From assembly GCA_000934455.1 (NCBI GenBank), contig KN882732.1, positions 120,047 through 150,957 on the forward strand: DNA of 30,911 nt. The letters are read 5' to 3'. A program made the position numbers and the translations under genes. A model generated the notes under the pieces. It was not told the origin of the DNA, did no database searches, and saw only the letters and a program-made list of their open reading frames with translations. The first letter of the stretch is position 1, and every line of letters begins with the position of its first letter. This DNA is from Apostichopus parvimensis. Taxonomy: Eukaryota; Echinodermata; Holothuroidea; Aspidochirotida; Stichopodidae. Below, piece by piece: positions 19,395-30,816 of this stretch.

Positions 19395-19589
19395 GCACTG
19401 AAGAAGGAAGTTAAAATTAGACAAGAAAATGTCTCTATGAGAGAACAGGCCCTTATGAAGACACAAACAAAACCATCACCTTACACTTATATGACAGATC
19501 TGCGAGAAGTACAACTCCCCCAAATAGCCAAGACAAATCATGCTCCGTTTGGGAGATATCTCAGATTAAATGTCATAGTGATGTCATAG
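19395..19589 (+). CDS. Coding-like fragment of unknown identity (possible exon or pseudogene)
   Basis: Directly after a pyrimidine-containing tract and acceptor-like acaattccag there is an open frame of 64 codons ending TAG. The protein begins ALKKEVKIRQENVSMREQAL, a charged, helix-like stretch, and later contains PYTYMTDLREV and NHAPFGRYLRL. The composition (charged, few Cys, mixed hydrophobics) looks more protein-like than the neighbouring chance frames. No other exon of such a gene was found nearby and I do not recognise the family. It could be the last exon of a gene, a retrocopied or transposon-carried fragment, or chance. The frame is open for about 15 codons upstream of the acceptor-like site as well. 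Confidence 0.3.
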   Translation, partial: ALKKEVKIRQENVSMREQALMKTQTKPSPYTYMTDLREVQLPQIAKTNHAPFGRYLRLNVIVMS

Positions 19590-22500
19590 TGCTATTGGGA
19601 TCCGAAACCTATTACTCTCTCTTTGTTTATACAGTGTTGACACTGTAACCTTCATTATGAATACATTCATTATGTCATGTTAAGACCTTCCATGTCTTAG
19701 ATTCAACACTTACAAAAGCCATTTCTATTACGGAAAACAAACATTTGTAATATGTAATGGGTCGATGATGTCATATATAGACTTGATCAAGTCGTCAAGC
19801 TTGTGTGATGTAACATTAAATACCTGATATCTCCCGATTTTCTTTTCTAAGCTGTATGGGGAAGTTGTTTATGACAGTCACAGAACTTTATCTCTATCAC
19901 ATAGCTTAATAATGGCGGTTGGGTTCATCTCCTTTAAGGGTGGCAGGCTTGCTAGCACATTTTGTATGTATGTATTTTAGATCCTCCTGCGAGCAAGAAC
20001 TCGCGAAGAAACCTCACTGGCTTATCAAAGCTGCAAGCTGACCGAAGTCAGTCTCTTAGATTCATATTTAACGTCCATGATTATGAATTGTCAATTATCA
20101 ACAACTGTAACTGGACGAGGGCTACAATGATTACCTCATACTTTCTTAAGTATACAAGAGTTCCACAATTTACACACAAATGCAATCATATTAGCCATCA
20201 ATATGTTGTGATACCATTGCTGCACGTTGTATCTTTAGTTTATCCTACTACGTTGACAACCAGCCTAGCCTATTCTCGAGACTAGAGTGAATCAAAGTCA
20301 ACTCTTTCAGTTCTTCGTTACTGCTTACAGACCAGATCACATTGTATTTGCACATTATACTACCATAAGCTATGACACATAGACTACAGTACAAAAAAAA
20401 AACAATAAAATAAACATCACATAAATCATTTTGTAACCACTTTTACAGGCATATTTTTGGATACTTTAAAAAAAAAATAGAATCATTTTCAAGTTGGGTA
20501 CTGTGTCATCAGCCTTTTAACATATCTAACCGTACCCTCAATATGAATCTCAAATTCATTTTGGGCTAGAATCTCTTGCCTTTTGGTTTTGTTTTACATT
20601 TTTACCAACTGTTGGCAGTTCATTCTCTATTACATATAAACTTTAGGTGTAAACTGTTTCACTACAAGCTTTGAAACCAGTGACTGTAGAATGCAAATGA
20701 ATATGGTAAGCTAATTTATATACAGGGTATAATCATCACAAAGGGGTAATAGGGGTCGTAGGGGTTATAGGGTGAGGAAGAAATTTGGATAAGTTATACC
20801 GTGTACAATTCTGTAAACTCCATTCAGCACACTAGCAGTTTCCAAACAGGCAGTCTTCAAGGTAAGAGAGATGATGAAGTTTAATAGTAAAAGAAGATTT
20901 CTATCATACTATCATATATCAGACAAAAATTCAACCAAAATATAAATTCATTCGGAAAAAAAATATACAGATCGAGTTGAAAATATTACAAAAGAAGGAA
21001 TGTCAAATTGGACCTGTATACAGTGTGATTAAATGATACAAACAAGCAAATATATCAAACTCCATTACGGAAGAAACATGGCGCACAGTTACATAACAAG
21101 GCCCGTGCGACCTCCCGTGGCCCCACAGTAGTGTCAAAGACCAAAAATTATAATCACTTATCGGGTTGAAGACAAGTTTCAAAAACAAGAGATTTCATTG
21201 AATTTCCTTTGTCTTAAATACTGTTCAGTACAGTTCTTAAAGTTCTATAACACCCACCAAAATGGGAATTAAAACAAAAAAAAAACTTTCCTTGATAGAG
21301 AAAGCCTGAGACTGCCATATCTGTGCATATAGATGTGACGATATAAAAACAAACTCTCACCCACGCCCAAACCATGATGGCTGGGCCTGATAGGTGCTTT
21401 TGGGGCCCATTTATATTGCTGCACCAGGACCCGGTTGCTCCACACTATGCAACTGATGGTAAAATTATTTGCCAGGGGTATCACATATCTTGAATCTCAT
21501 CAATACATACTGCTGTATAGGAAAACACGTTACAAAGACTTTTTTGATCAGAAAATTTATTACAATACTGAGAGAGATAATGCCATGTTTGGTCTATTGG
21601 GAGTAACACCAAGAATGCCCTGAAGATCTTGGCAGTGCTTTCACTGGGCAAATTCAAAGGTTAATCCCAAATTGCTACTATATATTGCATAGGATTCAAA
21701 AGTAATTCTGAATGATATGTTCCCAATTTTTCAATAAGAGAAACTGCCAAATTTTCTTGACACATTCCAAAGAATGATTTTCTTCTGTATTCTGAACTTA
21801 TTAATGTACAGGCTGTCTAACTGGCAAAATAGTCCAAAACAAATTGGTAAACGAACTCTAGTTCCTTAAAGCTTTGCATTTACTATTCTCACACGTCAAG
21901 GTTTGGGTACAGTAAAAGGGAAGCAAACAACATAGTTTTAATGACATGACACTACCCAATTCTTTGACCAAGAACAACTTAGTAATGGAATGTCCCCCTC
22001 ATATTCATGCAAGACTGCACTGCTCTATGCTGAGTCAGTTTTACACTATGAGGGGTGGAACCAGGACATCCAAAAAGGGTAGACCTACTTACCCCTCCCC
22101 AACCTCACTCTCCCCACACAAAAGAATTTAAAGTTTTTATTAGCACAACCTTGCGTGTAGACCTAATTATAACCATAATAAATAGCCAAAATAAACCTTT
22201 GAAAATGCACCATTTGATGTCTAAAACTTTCATTTTTTTCTTCTGTCAGAGCATTCCCTGACCCCCTACATGGAAGTTGCCTTCAACAGCCTCAGGGCCA
22301 CACCTATCTAAACATCCTGGACCACCCCTGGCTATGACTTTTATCAAGTACCATTGCCCACGACAGAATTGTGGTGATGTGTGCATACTGTAACTGGAGT
22401 TACATAACGTCTTACGAACAACAAACTTATGTTATTCGAGGCAGGCACTGTGCTTCCTGTTCAAGGAGATGTTATGAATATTCTAAGTTTTCCAGTCTTT

Positions 22501-22664
22501 CGATAAAAAATGAATGAAACTTTCATAATTTGACCTTTTCAGATTCTCTAGCTTACAACACAGGAATAATTTTATCATTTTCATCATCATTTTGTTGTTT
22601 CTAAATTATTTCCAAATCTCAGGATTTAAACTCCCTTTTTCATTGATGGTTCTTTTCACACTTG
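19590..22664. other. Intergenic DNA between the two CBX genes
   Basis: No gene supported. Includes a perfect palindrome TACAGTGTTGACACTGTA at 19630-19647 and scattered A runs. Open frames at 19962-20285, 21003-21623 and 21946-22261 show no domain or splice context. Confidence 0.45.
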
Positions 22665-22670
22665 TTTATT
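22665..22670 (-). promoter_or_regulatory. Candidate polyadenylation signal, gene B
   Basis: AATAAA on the minus strand about 90 nt downstream of the gene B stop codon. A reasonable 3' UTR length, but no cleavage evidence is available. Confidence 0.45.
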
Positions 22671-22757
22671 ACGATGGCAGCTTGACATGTGCTCACAAAT
22701 GCTATCACCGATACTTTGATAGCCTCTCTTTGCGAGTAGAGGAAGACCTAGGATAGA

Positions 22758-23261
22758 TCAGGAGGCTCCCCTGAAGAAGCCTTCTGCTTTCGTGCATTCC
22801 TTGATGGTAATGGTGAGTTCCTTGTTCGTAACATCCGTAATAATGACATCGTTCAAGAGTTCCTTTCTCGGATACCAATCTATCACTTCCTTTTTGCATG
22901 TGACAGTTTCTTCTTCTACGACTTTCACCTCCGAGTTCTTCTCTTCTTTGTTCGGCAAGAAGACGTCATCCAGTGGATCTTTCGGCGTTTTGCTTTGGTC
23001 TTCCTCGACCGTAGAGGGTTTTACAACTTCTATAGTTCTATCCTCCTCCTCCATCTGTGAATTCGTATCTGGTTTGCTTGTGTCTTCCAAGATCTCGGAG
23101 ACGTCTAATCCGAGATCTTTCTCTTTCTCCGGGGTACATTGTTCTACTCTGTCCTCACGGGTCACAAGTTCGGCTGAAGCTTTCGCTGGCGACGATATCG
23201 CTCTCTTCAACACTTTGACCTTGGGCCCTCTTTCCAAAGAGTGATCGTTGAGGACTAGCGT
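22758..23261 (-). CDS. CBX: Gene B, exon 5: linker and C-box
   Basis: 504 nt in phase 0 after acceptor atttctag: 167 codons plus stop. It begins TLVLNDHSLERGPK and continues with a polar Glu/Lys/Ser-rich linker, then WYPRKELL and the C-box (VIITDVTN, TITI, EC, EGFF), ending RGAS. The TTG at 23237 is an internal Leu, not a start. The frame on the opposite strand of this exon is open too but is only a shadow. Confidence 0.93.
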   Translation of the reverse strand, partial: TLVLNDHSLERGPKVKVLKRAISSPAKASAELVTREDRVEQCTPEKEKDLGLDVSEILEDTSKPDTNSQMEEEDRTIEVVKPSTVEEDQSKTPKDPLDDVFLPNKEEKNSEVKVVEEETVTCKKEVIDWYPRKELLNDVIITDVTNKELTITIKECTKAEGFFRGAS

Positions 23262-26200
23262 CTAGAAATGTATAAGTGATCAAGTTTTGATAGTGATGGT
23301 TAAATATGAGAAATGAGTGAAACAGAGAGTGCTATATGTAAACTCTAAACAGAACATAATGTTAAACAGAGGGCTTTGTTCACACTATACAGACCAGAAT
23401 GTTGAGAGAGTGCTATGTACACACTAAACAGACCAGAATGTTAAACAGAGGGCTTTGTTCACACTATACAGACCAGAATGTTAAACAGAGGGCTTTGTTC
23501 ACACTATACAGACCAGAATGTTGAGAGAGTGCTATGTACACACTAAATAGACCAGAATGCTAAAGAGAGCGCTACTGTATGTTCACACTAAACAGACCAG
23601 AATGTTAATGCGGGATTAGGTGTTGATGGCGTTGTAATACATCATGCTGAGACCCACACATTAGGTACTGCACTGGTGTAATACAACATGGACGGTAGTT
23701 GGTATACATATCAAGTCATCCATTTATAACACATAGTGGAGTTACAGGTATGTATTTAAAGTTAAAGATTTAAAATTACCTTTCGTAACAGTACCAATTA
23801 ATGACGATTGAAAGTGATGATTCTGAGGAAAATTTATATTTTTCCACCTCAATGTGATAAAAGAGTAACATGTTCTAAAGCATCTTGGTGAAAGTTGCAA
23901 GCAATTCCTACATTTGCATAGAAATAGATATTGACCATTGAAATTGTCTTATTTTGTACACTTACATCAGAATGGTATTTTAACCTTGTTTTTTTTGTAC
24001 TGTAATTCTGTTGACCTTTGATTGCATACAGTAGTTATTACTTTTCTACACAGGAATGTGAAGTGAACAATATGCCAAAGACAGTTGTATTCATATTAAG
24101 ATGTATTCCTATTCTGAAGTAGGGAATTGGATGTAAATTTTGAGCAAAAAATAAAGGAATTTGTAAGTGTCCTTCTATGACATCACACCTGTTTGCCTCA
24201 AATTAAACTTCGAGTGCAAAACGTATTGACCAAGGTTAATAACTTCGTGTTCAAATATTGTATAGCAGCTTCAAAGGCTCAGAAATTTGGCTCTCTGTAA
24301 AATACTAGCATTCCTGTGTTAAAACCTGCTATACATCTTTACACTTGAATAGCATTTTGCATAGCGATACTGGATAAATGATTCCCTCTGTCGACTCCAA
24401 ATGCTCAAAATAAAATAAAACTGTCCCTTGTCTACTAAACCCCTTACATCTATCTCTTTTGTGTTCACCATGCTCATTAACCTGTCTGTATTTCTGTGCG
24501 TGTTTTTGTCCCTTCTGTTACTGTTACTTGTCATTTAGCCTTTCAAGAAGATCCTGCTAGGATCGAAACGTCAGGCCAACTTACTTTTACACAGACTCCA
24601 AATGCTGTTATCTTGAAAACTGTGCAGTTATTGAATGCAAAATCTAAAAGGATGCTTAAAATAATATGTTCCTCCTTCATCAGAATGTTCACAAGGACAA
24701 TCCTTTTTATGTGTTTGAAACCTGAATGTATAGTTTGTTCTTGCCAACAGTAGGTAATTAACAAAGTTTATTACTACAACAGTAGATAATTAACGTGTTT
24801 TTGTCCCTTCTGTTACTGTTACTTGTCATTAAGCCTCTGAAGAAGATCCTGCTAGGATCGAAATGTCAGGCCAACTTGCTTTTACACATTCTATTACACA
24901 GGCTCTCTAGTGGATAAGCAGTTTGCTAACAGTTTCATTTTATTTTGAATTAACAAAGTTGGTAGCAACAAAACTCCTCGTATTGCTATGTTTTAACCCC
25001 TTTTATGAGTGAGGTCTGTCTGCTTGACAAGGTTTGTCCTCGTAAATTTAGTTTCTGTGCCATTGAGAACAAAAGTTATGAAAGGAAAAGGACACTAAAA
25101 CATGTAAACGGGGTAGTGTCACACGCACACACACACACATACACTGTAAAATACACACCATCATGAATGCATTGGTAAATATGATAACCTCTGAAACCAA
25201 AAATGAGACAAGATCTATTATCTTCGATAACATCAATATCTGTACCAGCAATAAAATCTGCTCCCTGTTATAAACAATACCTATTGTATAACAATAAATT
25301 AATAAGGTTTGTATACATCATTAAGTTACAGACTTTCCAACCATTTTTCTAAGCTACTTGAATGTCCAAAAGTAAGGTACAGAAGTGTTTAATTCCGGTC
25401 TGTTTCTGTGTCTATAGATTGTTGCATGTACTGTATAGCTGAGTCTAATCAACAACACAGAGTTAAAACTGGTATTTTCCTTCAAGTTTCATATCAACAC
25501 ACTTACTTTTCTTCTTCCCCTCTTCGGTTTGCGCCCCACACGGGCAAAACCTGTCGATTCTCTTTGAACTCTGGAAAGGCAAAGGAGAGACAACAAAGAA
25601 AATTGCTTTGAATTAAAGTAAAACATTTACAGAGTATAGGACAAAGCTACACATGTCAGTGACTGCCATATATCAAATTAAACAGCTAAATGGTTTAAGA
25701 CTCGGAGTCAAAAAGTTTAACACCTGCTGCAGCATAACGTGTTCAAACATATTCAATAAATGTATCGATTCAGCTTATTCTTCTTCCTCCATATCTCTTT
25801 ATACATATTTAAATGCACATTCTCTTCTTCTGGAAAGGTGGTGTAGGCCTTTAGTAGCCATGGTTCATAATACTGTAGCTGCTATCATGTGAAACTCCTG
25901 TTCACAGTATCTTTAAACCCCACACATCTACGTATAGACACTTCAGAAAAGAGAAATTACTTACTTGGCTTCAAAGTTTCCCAATAGTCTTGTATCCAGG
26001 ATATTACCTTCTGGTTCCCATGTATTATGTCTGTTGAGAGAAACGCACATGAAAGTTCAGGTATTTGATTTCAATAGAGCTCAAGAAACAAGGCATTAAA
26101 ATGCTGAAATCTTATGACAATAAGACATGGACTGTAGGTTTAACTTCAAGAATTTGCTACTGTATGCAGTTTTCACAGCATTTCAAAGAATAGAGCAGTG

Positions 26201-28802
26201 GCAAATTCAGTTTTGGCCTGTAATATAATCTAAGCATCCTGATGAAATTTGCAAATATGTATATCATTTCTTCATGCCATTTTTCCTGACATTACTGGTT
26301 GAACTCTTCGTATATACTGTATTCTCCAAAGCCTGGAGGAGATGCAAAATAGTTACAAACACTACATAAAATGCTTTAAATGCACAGAGATACACATATA
26401 TGGAAGAGAGGCTTTGTTTTAGTTTTAATTTAGGTAAGGTGTGACCATTTCATTAAACACACCTGGTAGGATATATATCTGGGAATAAATTATCCAGTAA
26501 CGCATTACAAAATGCTATGCAAAATTTTCAAATTGCTCTACAGACAAATCCAAAGATGTGTACAGTAGCATTTTTTTTTACACAGGAGCCATAGTACTTT
26601 AAAAGGGACAAAAGTCAGAGCCTATTTTTAAATTGATACCTATTGAACTGCAACACATCCATGTAACACATCCGTGTAACACATCCATGTAACAAATCCA
26701 TGACATCTGAATCACAACATTCCATTAATCATTTGCTTCGAAAGTAATTCAATTATTTTAAATAAGAAAAATGTGTTTAATACTCACTTGTTTGACCATC
26801 CTTTCCACTTCACTAAAAATTCAACTTTTCCCTAGATTGGAAATGAAAGATCACAGATGGTAATTACCATTATTGACATACAGTATATTATATACTGAAG
26901 TTGTAATGTTCACAACTTGTCTACAAATGACATACATTTACTGATACTGATTATAAAACTCACTATTAGACTTCAAATGAGGTTTTTGTTGAAAACAACG
27001 AAATGTTTCCAACTGGAAGAAAAATGCTGTGTGAATTTTCTGAACAAACCCCCCCCCCCACATCCCACCCCCACCCACACACACACACATTTCCATGGTA
27101 ACATGGGCTAGGAGAAAACACTTTTAGGAAGTTTATCCCACTTGAGATTGGTCATCAGTATTACAATTCAAACTTGCATCAAATTGCTGATGTTCTGGCT
27201 GAGCTTTTATGATGTACAGTACATACCACATTACAATAAAGATAAATATTTTTAAGGAAAGTGCACTGCTCTTATCATATACATCCAAAGGCTACGCTGT
27301 GAAATGTTTGGAAAACCTGGTCTTCGAACCTTACATGGCATGGTACATATTATGGAACACTTTGGAATATTTCAATGAGTTCACCATGTAGCAACAGAAA
27401 GCAATTCTCTCAGTGTGCTTTCATGTACAAAAGTGACATAAAATAATGTACAAATCATCACTATTTCTGTATGTTTTTGTCGTGACTTCTAGCAGCTTAA
27501 CTGAGAAATGCCTAGAGTATTCTTTCTAAACCTTTCCTATAATATTTGTCAAAGTTGTATAAAAACTTAACTACAGTTTTATATTTCTTTAGCTACAGTA
27601 GGCAGAGGCCATCAGAATGTATAAGTACTGTATGCCTACCATAATATTAGTGAGGATATAGGCCAGCTTCTACAGATATACAGTGTTGCCAAGAGTTCCA
27701 TCAATTTTTTTTTCCTTTTTGTATCAAATTATGTAAAATTAAATAAACTTGTAAGCAACTATTACACTCAAGGTTAACTTACTAAGCTGGGCCGTAATTC
27801 ATGAGTCGTAGCAAAACTTACACATAATTACAGTTGTGACTATTTCACATGCATGGTGCATAATGTTTATAAACCTGATCATAGTTCGTAAGCTGAGGGA
27901 CTCATCAAACCATATTGGAAAGTATAATTTGCATCTGTGTATCCCATCTACAAAGTCAATTCACACGAACAGCTCATATGAATAGTGTAAATAGTTTATT
28001 GTATAAAAGGCCAACGAGCATATCCAAAGAAATATAAATATTTTTAGCAATTGGGTCCACCCACGGAACAAAAAAAGCCACAATATGATGCATTTTGGGG
28101 AACATTTTGGCTGTAAATTAGTATTATAGTTAGCTCTACAGTAAAATTGGGCTACTTTGAGTACTAACAACTAATATTTTGTGTGGAATGGGGAATGGGT
28201 GGTCACCCTAAACTGATGGATCTGATGCCTTGTGTGGTATATCCCACAACTGGCTACTGTACATAACCATTACATCAGGCATATTAGCCAAAGATGGAGT
28301 AAATAACTCTTGTCAATGCATCACTTATGTAACTTACATCAGGTTTTAAATAAGAGCCCCATCATTATTGGAAACGCTTATTTACACCGTTTGGAAGCTT
28401 AATTCACCCAACCATGTTTCATATCTTCTGCTCTGATATTCTAATACGTTTCCAATCATTAAACCTACATTATACACGTAGTACTACTAACTGAACCTAC
28501 AGTAGTAGTTAAAACAAGGCTACGGTCGGGTCTATTGTGTTTGTTAACCTACCTGTACATTACCATTGGTAGGATTATAAATTGCAACCCACATCACATA
28601 CTGTACATATAGTGTACTACTGCAAGTGTAACTGTTATTATGTGGGTCCAACAAAGAGCCCTTAACTCAGCTTATCAAGGCAAAGGCGATAATATGTCGT
28701 GATTTCTGCGTGTGCCTGGTATGATAAACTTACGTGACGAATTCGCTTTTGCTTAATTTCTTCTGCCGCAAACACTTGTTCTCCATAAGTGCTCAAATCC
28801 AT
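22758..28802 (-). CDS. CBX: Polycomb-type chromobox protein, gene B (complete, 5 exons)
   Basis: Minus-strand gene with exons 28802-28734, 26831-26788, 26030-25965, 25570-25507 and 23261-22758. Lengths 69, 44, 66, 64 and 504 nt sum to 249 codons, giving 248 residues. Every junction is GT-AG and in phase. Residues 8-60 form a Polycomb chromodomain with aromatic cage residues F11, W32 and W35 at the same positions as human CBX7. Residues 72-81 are a basic AT-hook-like stretch (GRKPKRGRRK). A polar, acidic linker follows, then the C-box at about residues 210-244 and a four-residue end. Family role: a PRC1 subunit that reads H3K27me3 and recruits RING1 for gene silencing. It runs convergently towards gene A and shares its internal exon structure. 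No chromoshadow domain is present. This is the compact, standard CBX layout. Confidence 0.93.
22773..22877 (-). other. C-box (RING1-binding) of gene B, C-terminal
   Basis: 35 codons from Trp to GFF, the last Phe four residues before the end of the protein. This is the normal place for the CBX C-box, as in CBX7. The invariant Trp, TDVT, TIT and GFF positions are shared with gene A. Confidence 0.87.
23325..23608 (+). repeat. About 40-bp minisatellite with two alternating unit types
   Basis: Seven units of 39-45 bp. Type A contains AACAGAGGGCTTTGTTCACA and type B contains AGAGAGTGCTATGTACACAC; both end with a variant of CAGACCAGAATGTT. The order is B A B A A B and a diverged last unit. It lies in intron 4 of gene B, beginning about 60 bp upstream of exon 5 in gene orientation. 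Confidence 0.9.
24499..24593 (+). repeat. Dispersed stem-loop repeat, copy 1
   Basis: 95 bp matching 24794-24888 with about five mismatches. Contains a 6-bp stem GATCCT/AGGATC with a GCT loop (24550-24564) followed by GAAACGTC. Inside intron 4 of gene B, antisense to it. Confidence 0.75.
24794..24888 (+). repeat. Dispersed stem-loop repeat, copy 2
   Basis: Second copy, 295 bp downstream of the first. It carries CTGAAGA just before the stem (24845-24859) and GAAA just after it. The order CUGANGA, hairpin, GAAA recalls the hammerhead ribozyme core, but there is one extra A before the stem and the flanking stems were not found. Probably a retroelement tail. Confidence 0.75.
25123..25144 (+). 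repeat. CA microsatellite
   Basis: Short CA-rich run (CACACGCACACACACACACA) in intron 4 of gene B. A similar CA run lies at about 27069-27089 in intron 1. Confidence 0.85.
25507..25570 (-). CDS. CBX: Gene B, exon 4: basic AT-hook-like linker
   Basis: 64 nt, acceptor gcctttccag, donor gtaagt. Encodes VQRESTGFARVGRKPKRGRRK (21 codons after the split Lys); the diagnostic part is the basic GRKPKRGRRK. Same size and phase as gene A exon 4. Confidence 0.93.
25965..26030 (-). CDS. CBX: Gene B, exon 3: chromodomain C-terminal part
   Basis: 66 nt, acceptor ctcaacag, donor gtaagt. Encodes HNTWEPEGNILDTRL then LGNFEAK, with both end codons split. It matches gene A exon 3 in length and phase. A tandem gtaagtaa at the donor gives a second possible cut four bases on, which would break the frame, so the first is used. 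Confidence 0.95.
26652..26702 (+). repeat. 13-bp tandem repeat, four copies
   Basis: Unit AACACATCCATGT, with single-base changes in copies 2 and 4. Located in intron 2 of gene B, about 85 bp downstream of exon 2 in gene orientation. Confidence 0.85.
26788..26831 (-). CDS. CBX: Gene B, exon 2: chromodomain core
   Basis: 44 nt, acceptor atctag, donor gtgagt. Encodes GKVEFLVKWKGWSNK with the last Lys codon split. Cage residues W32 and W35 are present. It has the same length and phase as 4149-4192 in gene A. Confidence 0.95.
26832..28733. other. Intron 1 of gene B
   Basis: 1.9 kb AT-rich intron with a C run and CA repeat near 27050-27089. No nested gene seen. Confidence 0.7.
28734..28802 (-). 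CDS. CBX: Gene B, exon 1: start codon and chromodomain N-terminus
   Basis: The start codon at 28802-28800 has A at -3 and G at +4, a good initiation context. The exon has 23 codons beginning MDLSTYGEQVFAAEEI and ending KRIRH before the donor gtaagt. GEQVFA(A/V)E is the diagnostic N-terminal strand of Polycomb chromodomains; F11 is the first cage aromatic. The exon ends in phase 0. Confidence 0.93.
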
Positions 28803-29023
28803 ATTTTTGCTAGAAGTTGTAGCAGAGTAGCGTAACTGGTAGAAACTATCGTGTTTGTACGCTGTAAATCATGTAAAGCACTGATGTACAGATCAATGAT
28901 GTAATGTCGTACATTGTGTATGTTTTCTACGATTGCCTGACCATTTTGGGCGACATAAAATACGCCAAACGGTACCAAAGAGAACGCTATGATATTTTAT
29001 ATGCCAAATTTCCAACACCTATC

Positions 29024-29165
29024 GACCTGCCTTGGTCGTAATATGACCTCTTTTTACCAATTAGTCGGCAATGCCTGCCTCGTAATTGTTTTTGTTAAAT
29101 GGTGTTTTAGAAGCTATGCAAGCTAATTGTGGTTCCTGAGGTCAATTTACGACCGTGGCAGGTGG
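29024..29165. repeat. Inverted repeat, 27-bp arms
   Basis: Left arm 29024-29050 (ACCTGCCTTGGTCGTAA..TGACCTC) and right arm 29138-29165 (GAGGTCAATTTACGACCGTG then GCAGGTGG) are reverse complements with a few mismatches, separated by about 87 bp. About 220-360 bp upstream of the gene B start codon. Could be a MITE or a regulatory structure. Confidence 0.65.
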
Positions 29166-30816
29166 ATTACATAATCACAAAACTTTCCTAGCTATGGCGT
29201 GCTATAATTGAAGCCAATAAAGCAGGGGCCGCGTTCCAACAGTTAGAGCTGGACCCTTTTATCATTTTAACAACACGTTACACAAGGTCATAACTTTAAC
29301 ATACAAAAAAGAAATATATCACACGGAACCGAGTAAAGAATTTTTCTCGCGCAGTTTCTGGTAACCATTTCCTACCATTGGTTCCCCCCCCCCCCCTTTT
29401 TTTTAGGGTGGTACATTAAGTTCGAATTGCAGGTTAAAATCAGGCACAGTATTCAAGTGAAGACGTTGTACTTCGGTATGTGGAAATGTTTTTTTAGGTT
29501 ATCTGGAGGGAACAATTCATCCTACTTAGGCCTGCCTATTCTAAGACTACTTTTATCTTTAATCTTAATACTATATCCGGTTGGTTCCAATCCAGGCTGA
29601 GCCCCGACACTGAACAGCAACAGACGAGTATTCAATTATTCACTCGCTTATCACCTGGTAAATGGAAATGCTTCGGATTGAGGAGGCTTTACTTAAAACT
29701 GCTTAATGAAGATTGAATATGCGGAATGACCGATGTACTTTATTTAAAGCTATATACAACGTTTTCTTTTATGACCTTCTGATGACCTTAACACATGCAC
29801 AAGTGCGCCCTATATAGCCTTAGCCTATCAAGTTGCTCTCATTTTGTAGATTGCCTTTGAAGGTCTTTGGCTGAGATTTCTTCTTCTTCATTTTAAATTT
29901 CAAGATTCATTCATTTCGTCTTCCGTGTCGATAGACAGCTTTCAGTTTTTGTCATCAGCCCGAATTATCTAATTGCCAAGATAGGGTCGGATCGAGAGGT
30001 CTTTTCTCAATTCCAGAGCTGTTTGTTCATAATGAACTTTGGTTCGGAAAAATTAATATATAAAGGCATCTCAGTTGAGAGAACGTAATAGGTTATGTGT
30101 GTTCAAATCTACTTCCCCTGAGCCCAGAGGTCAATCAATAAGGCTGTTCATTGAAATAAGCCCCCATTATGTCCGAGGGCTCCCCAAAAGTTGGTTCGGT
30201 TCCGACATCTTGAGCTAATGGATCACAAATGCCAGTCAAGTAAGATATTGAACTTGAGATATCCAACAAATTTTGTGATATTTACATATGTGGCCTTGTG
30301 TCAAGAACGGGCTGAAGGGTTTAGGGCCCAGATCTATCTCTCTTAAACCGAAGCCCATGAAGCCATACCTACGCCACAGCCGCGGAAGTCCTATATCATT
30401 CTCTTCTCTCCCCTGCAGCACGTTTAATACGACCGTCGTTATGCCAGCTTATAAGCATATGAGTCACAAGGAGCACGTTAAACATTGCCCGGCCTTCCCT
30501 CATCTCATATTTCCTTGGAATTATCCACCGTTGAATCGAAACTATGTGGTTCATCGTGCATGTGTGTCAGTCGTACGGTCGTGCATTATGCCTTTCACAT
30601 TTAGATAATTTTACCCATCTGACATCATTTTCCGCATTCGATGACACAAGTTTGCACGTAGCTCAAGCTTCTAAATTTCATGTTGAATCGAAAAGAAGAT
30701 CGGGCCTTCTCGCGCGTAAACCGTCCAGCTCGATCCTATCGCTATGTAGAGGCCCACTCTCTCTACATTGTTTAGATAACAAGATCAAATCTTATCAAAA
30801 ATCAGGAAAATGTTAG

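Noticed and set aside
22792..23244. Plus-strand open frame of 150 codons opposite gene B exon 5
   Set aside because: A shadow of the minus-strand coding exon, which has the C-box and an in-phase acceptor.
30236..30816. Overlapping open frames of 61-106 codons on both strands
   Set aside because: No recognisable domain, no splice context and coding-unlike composition.
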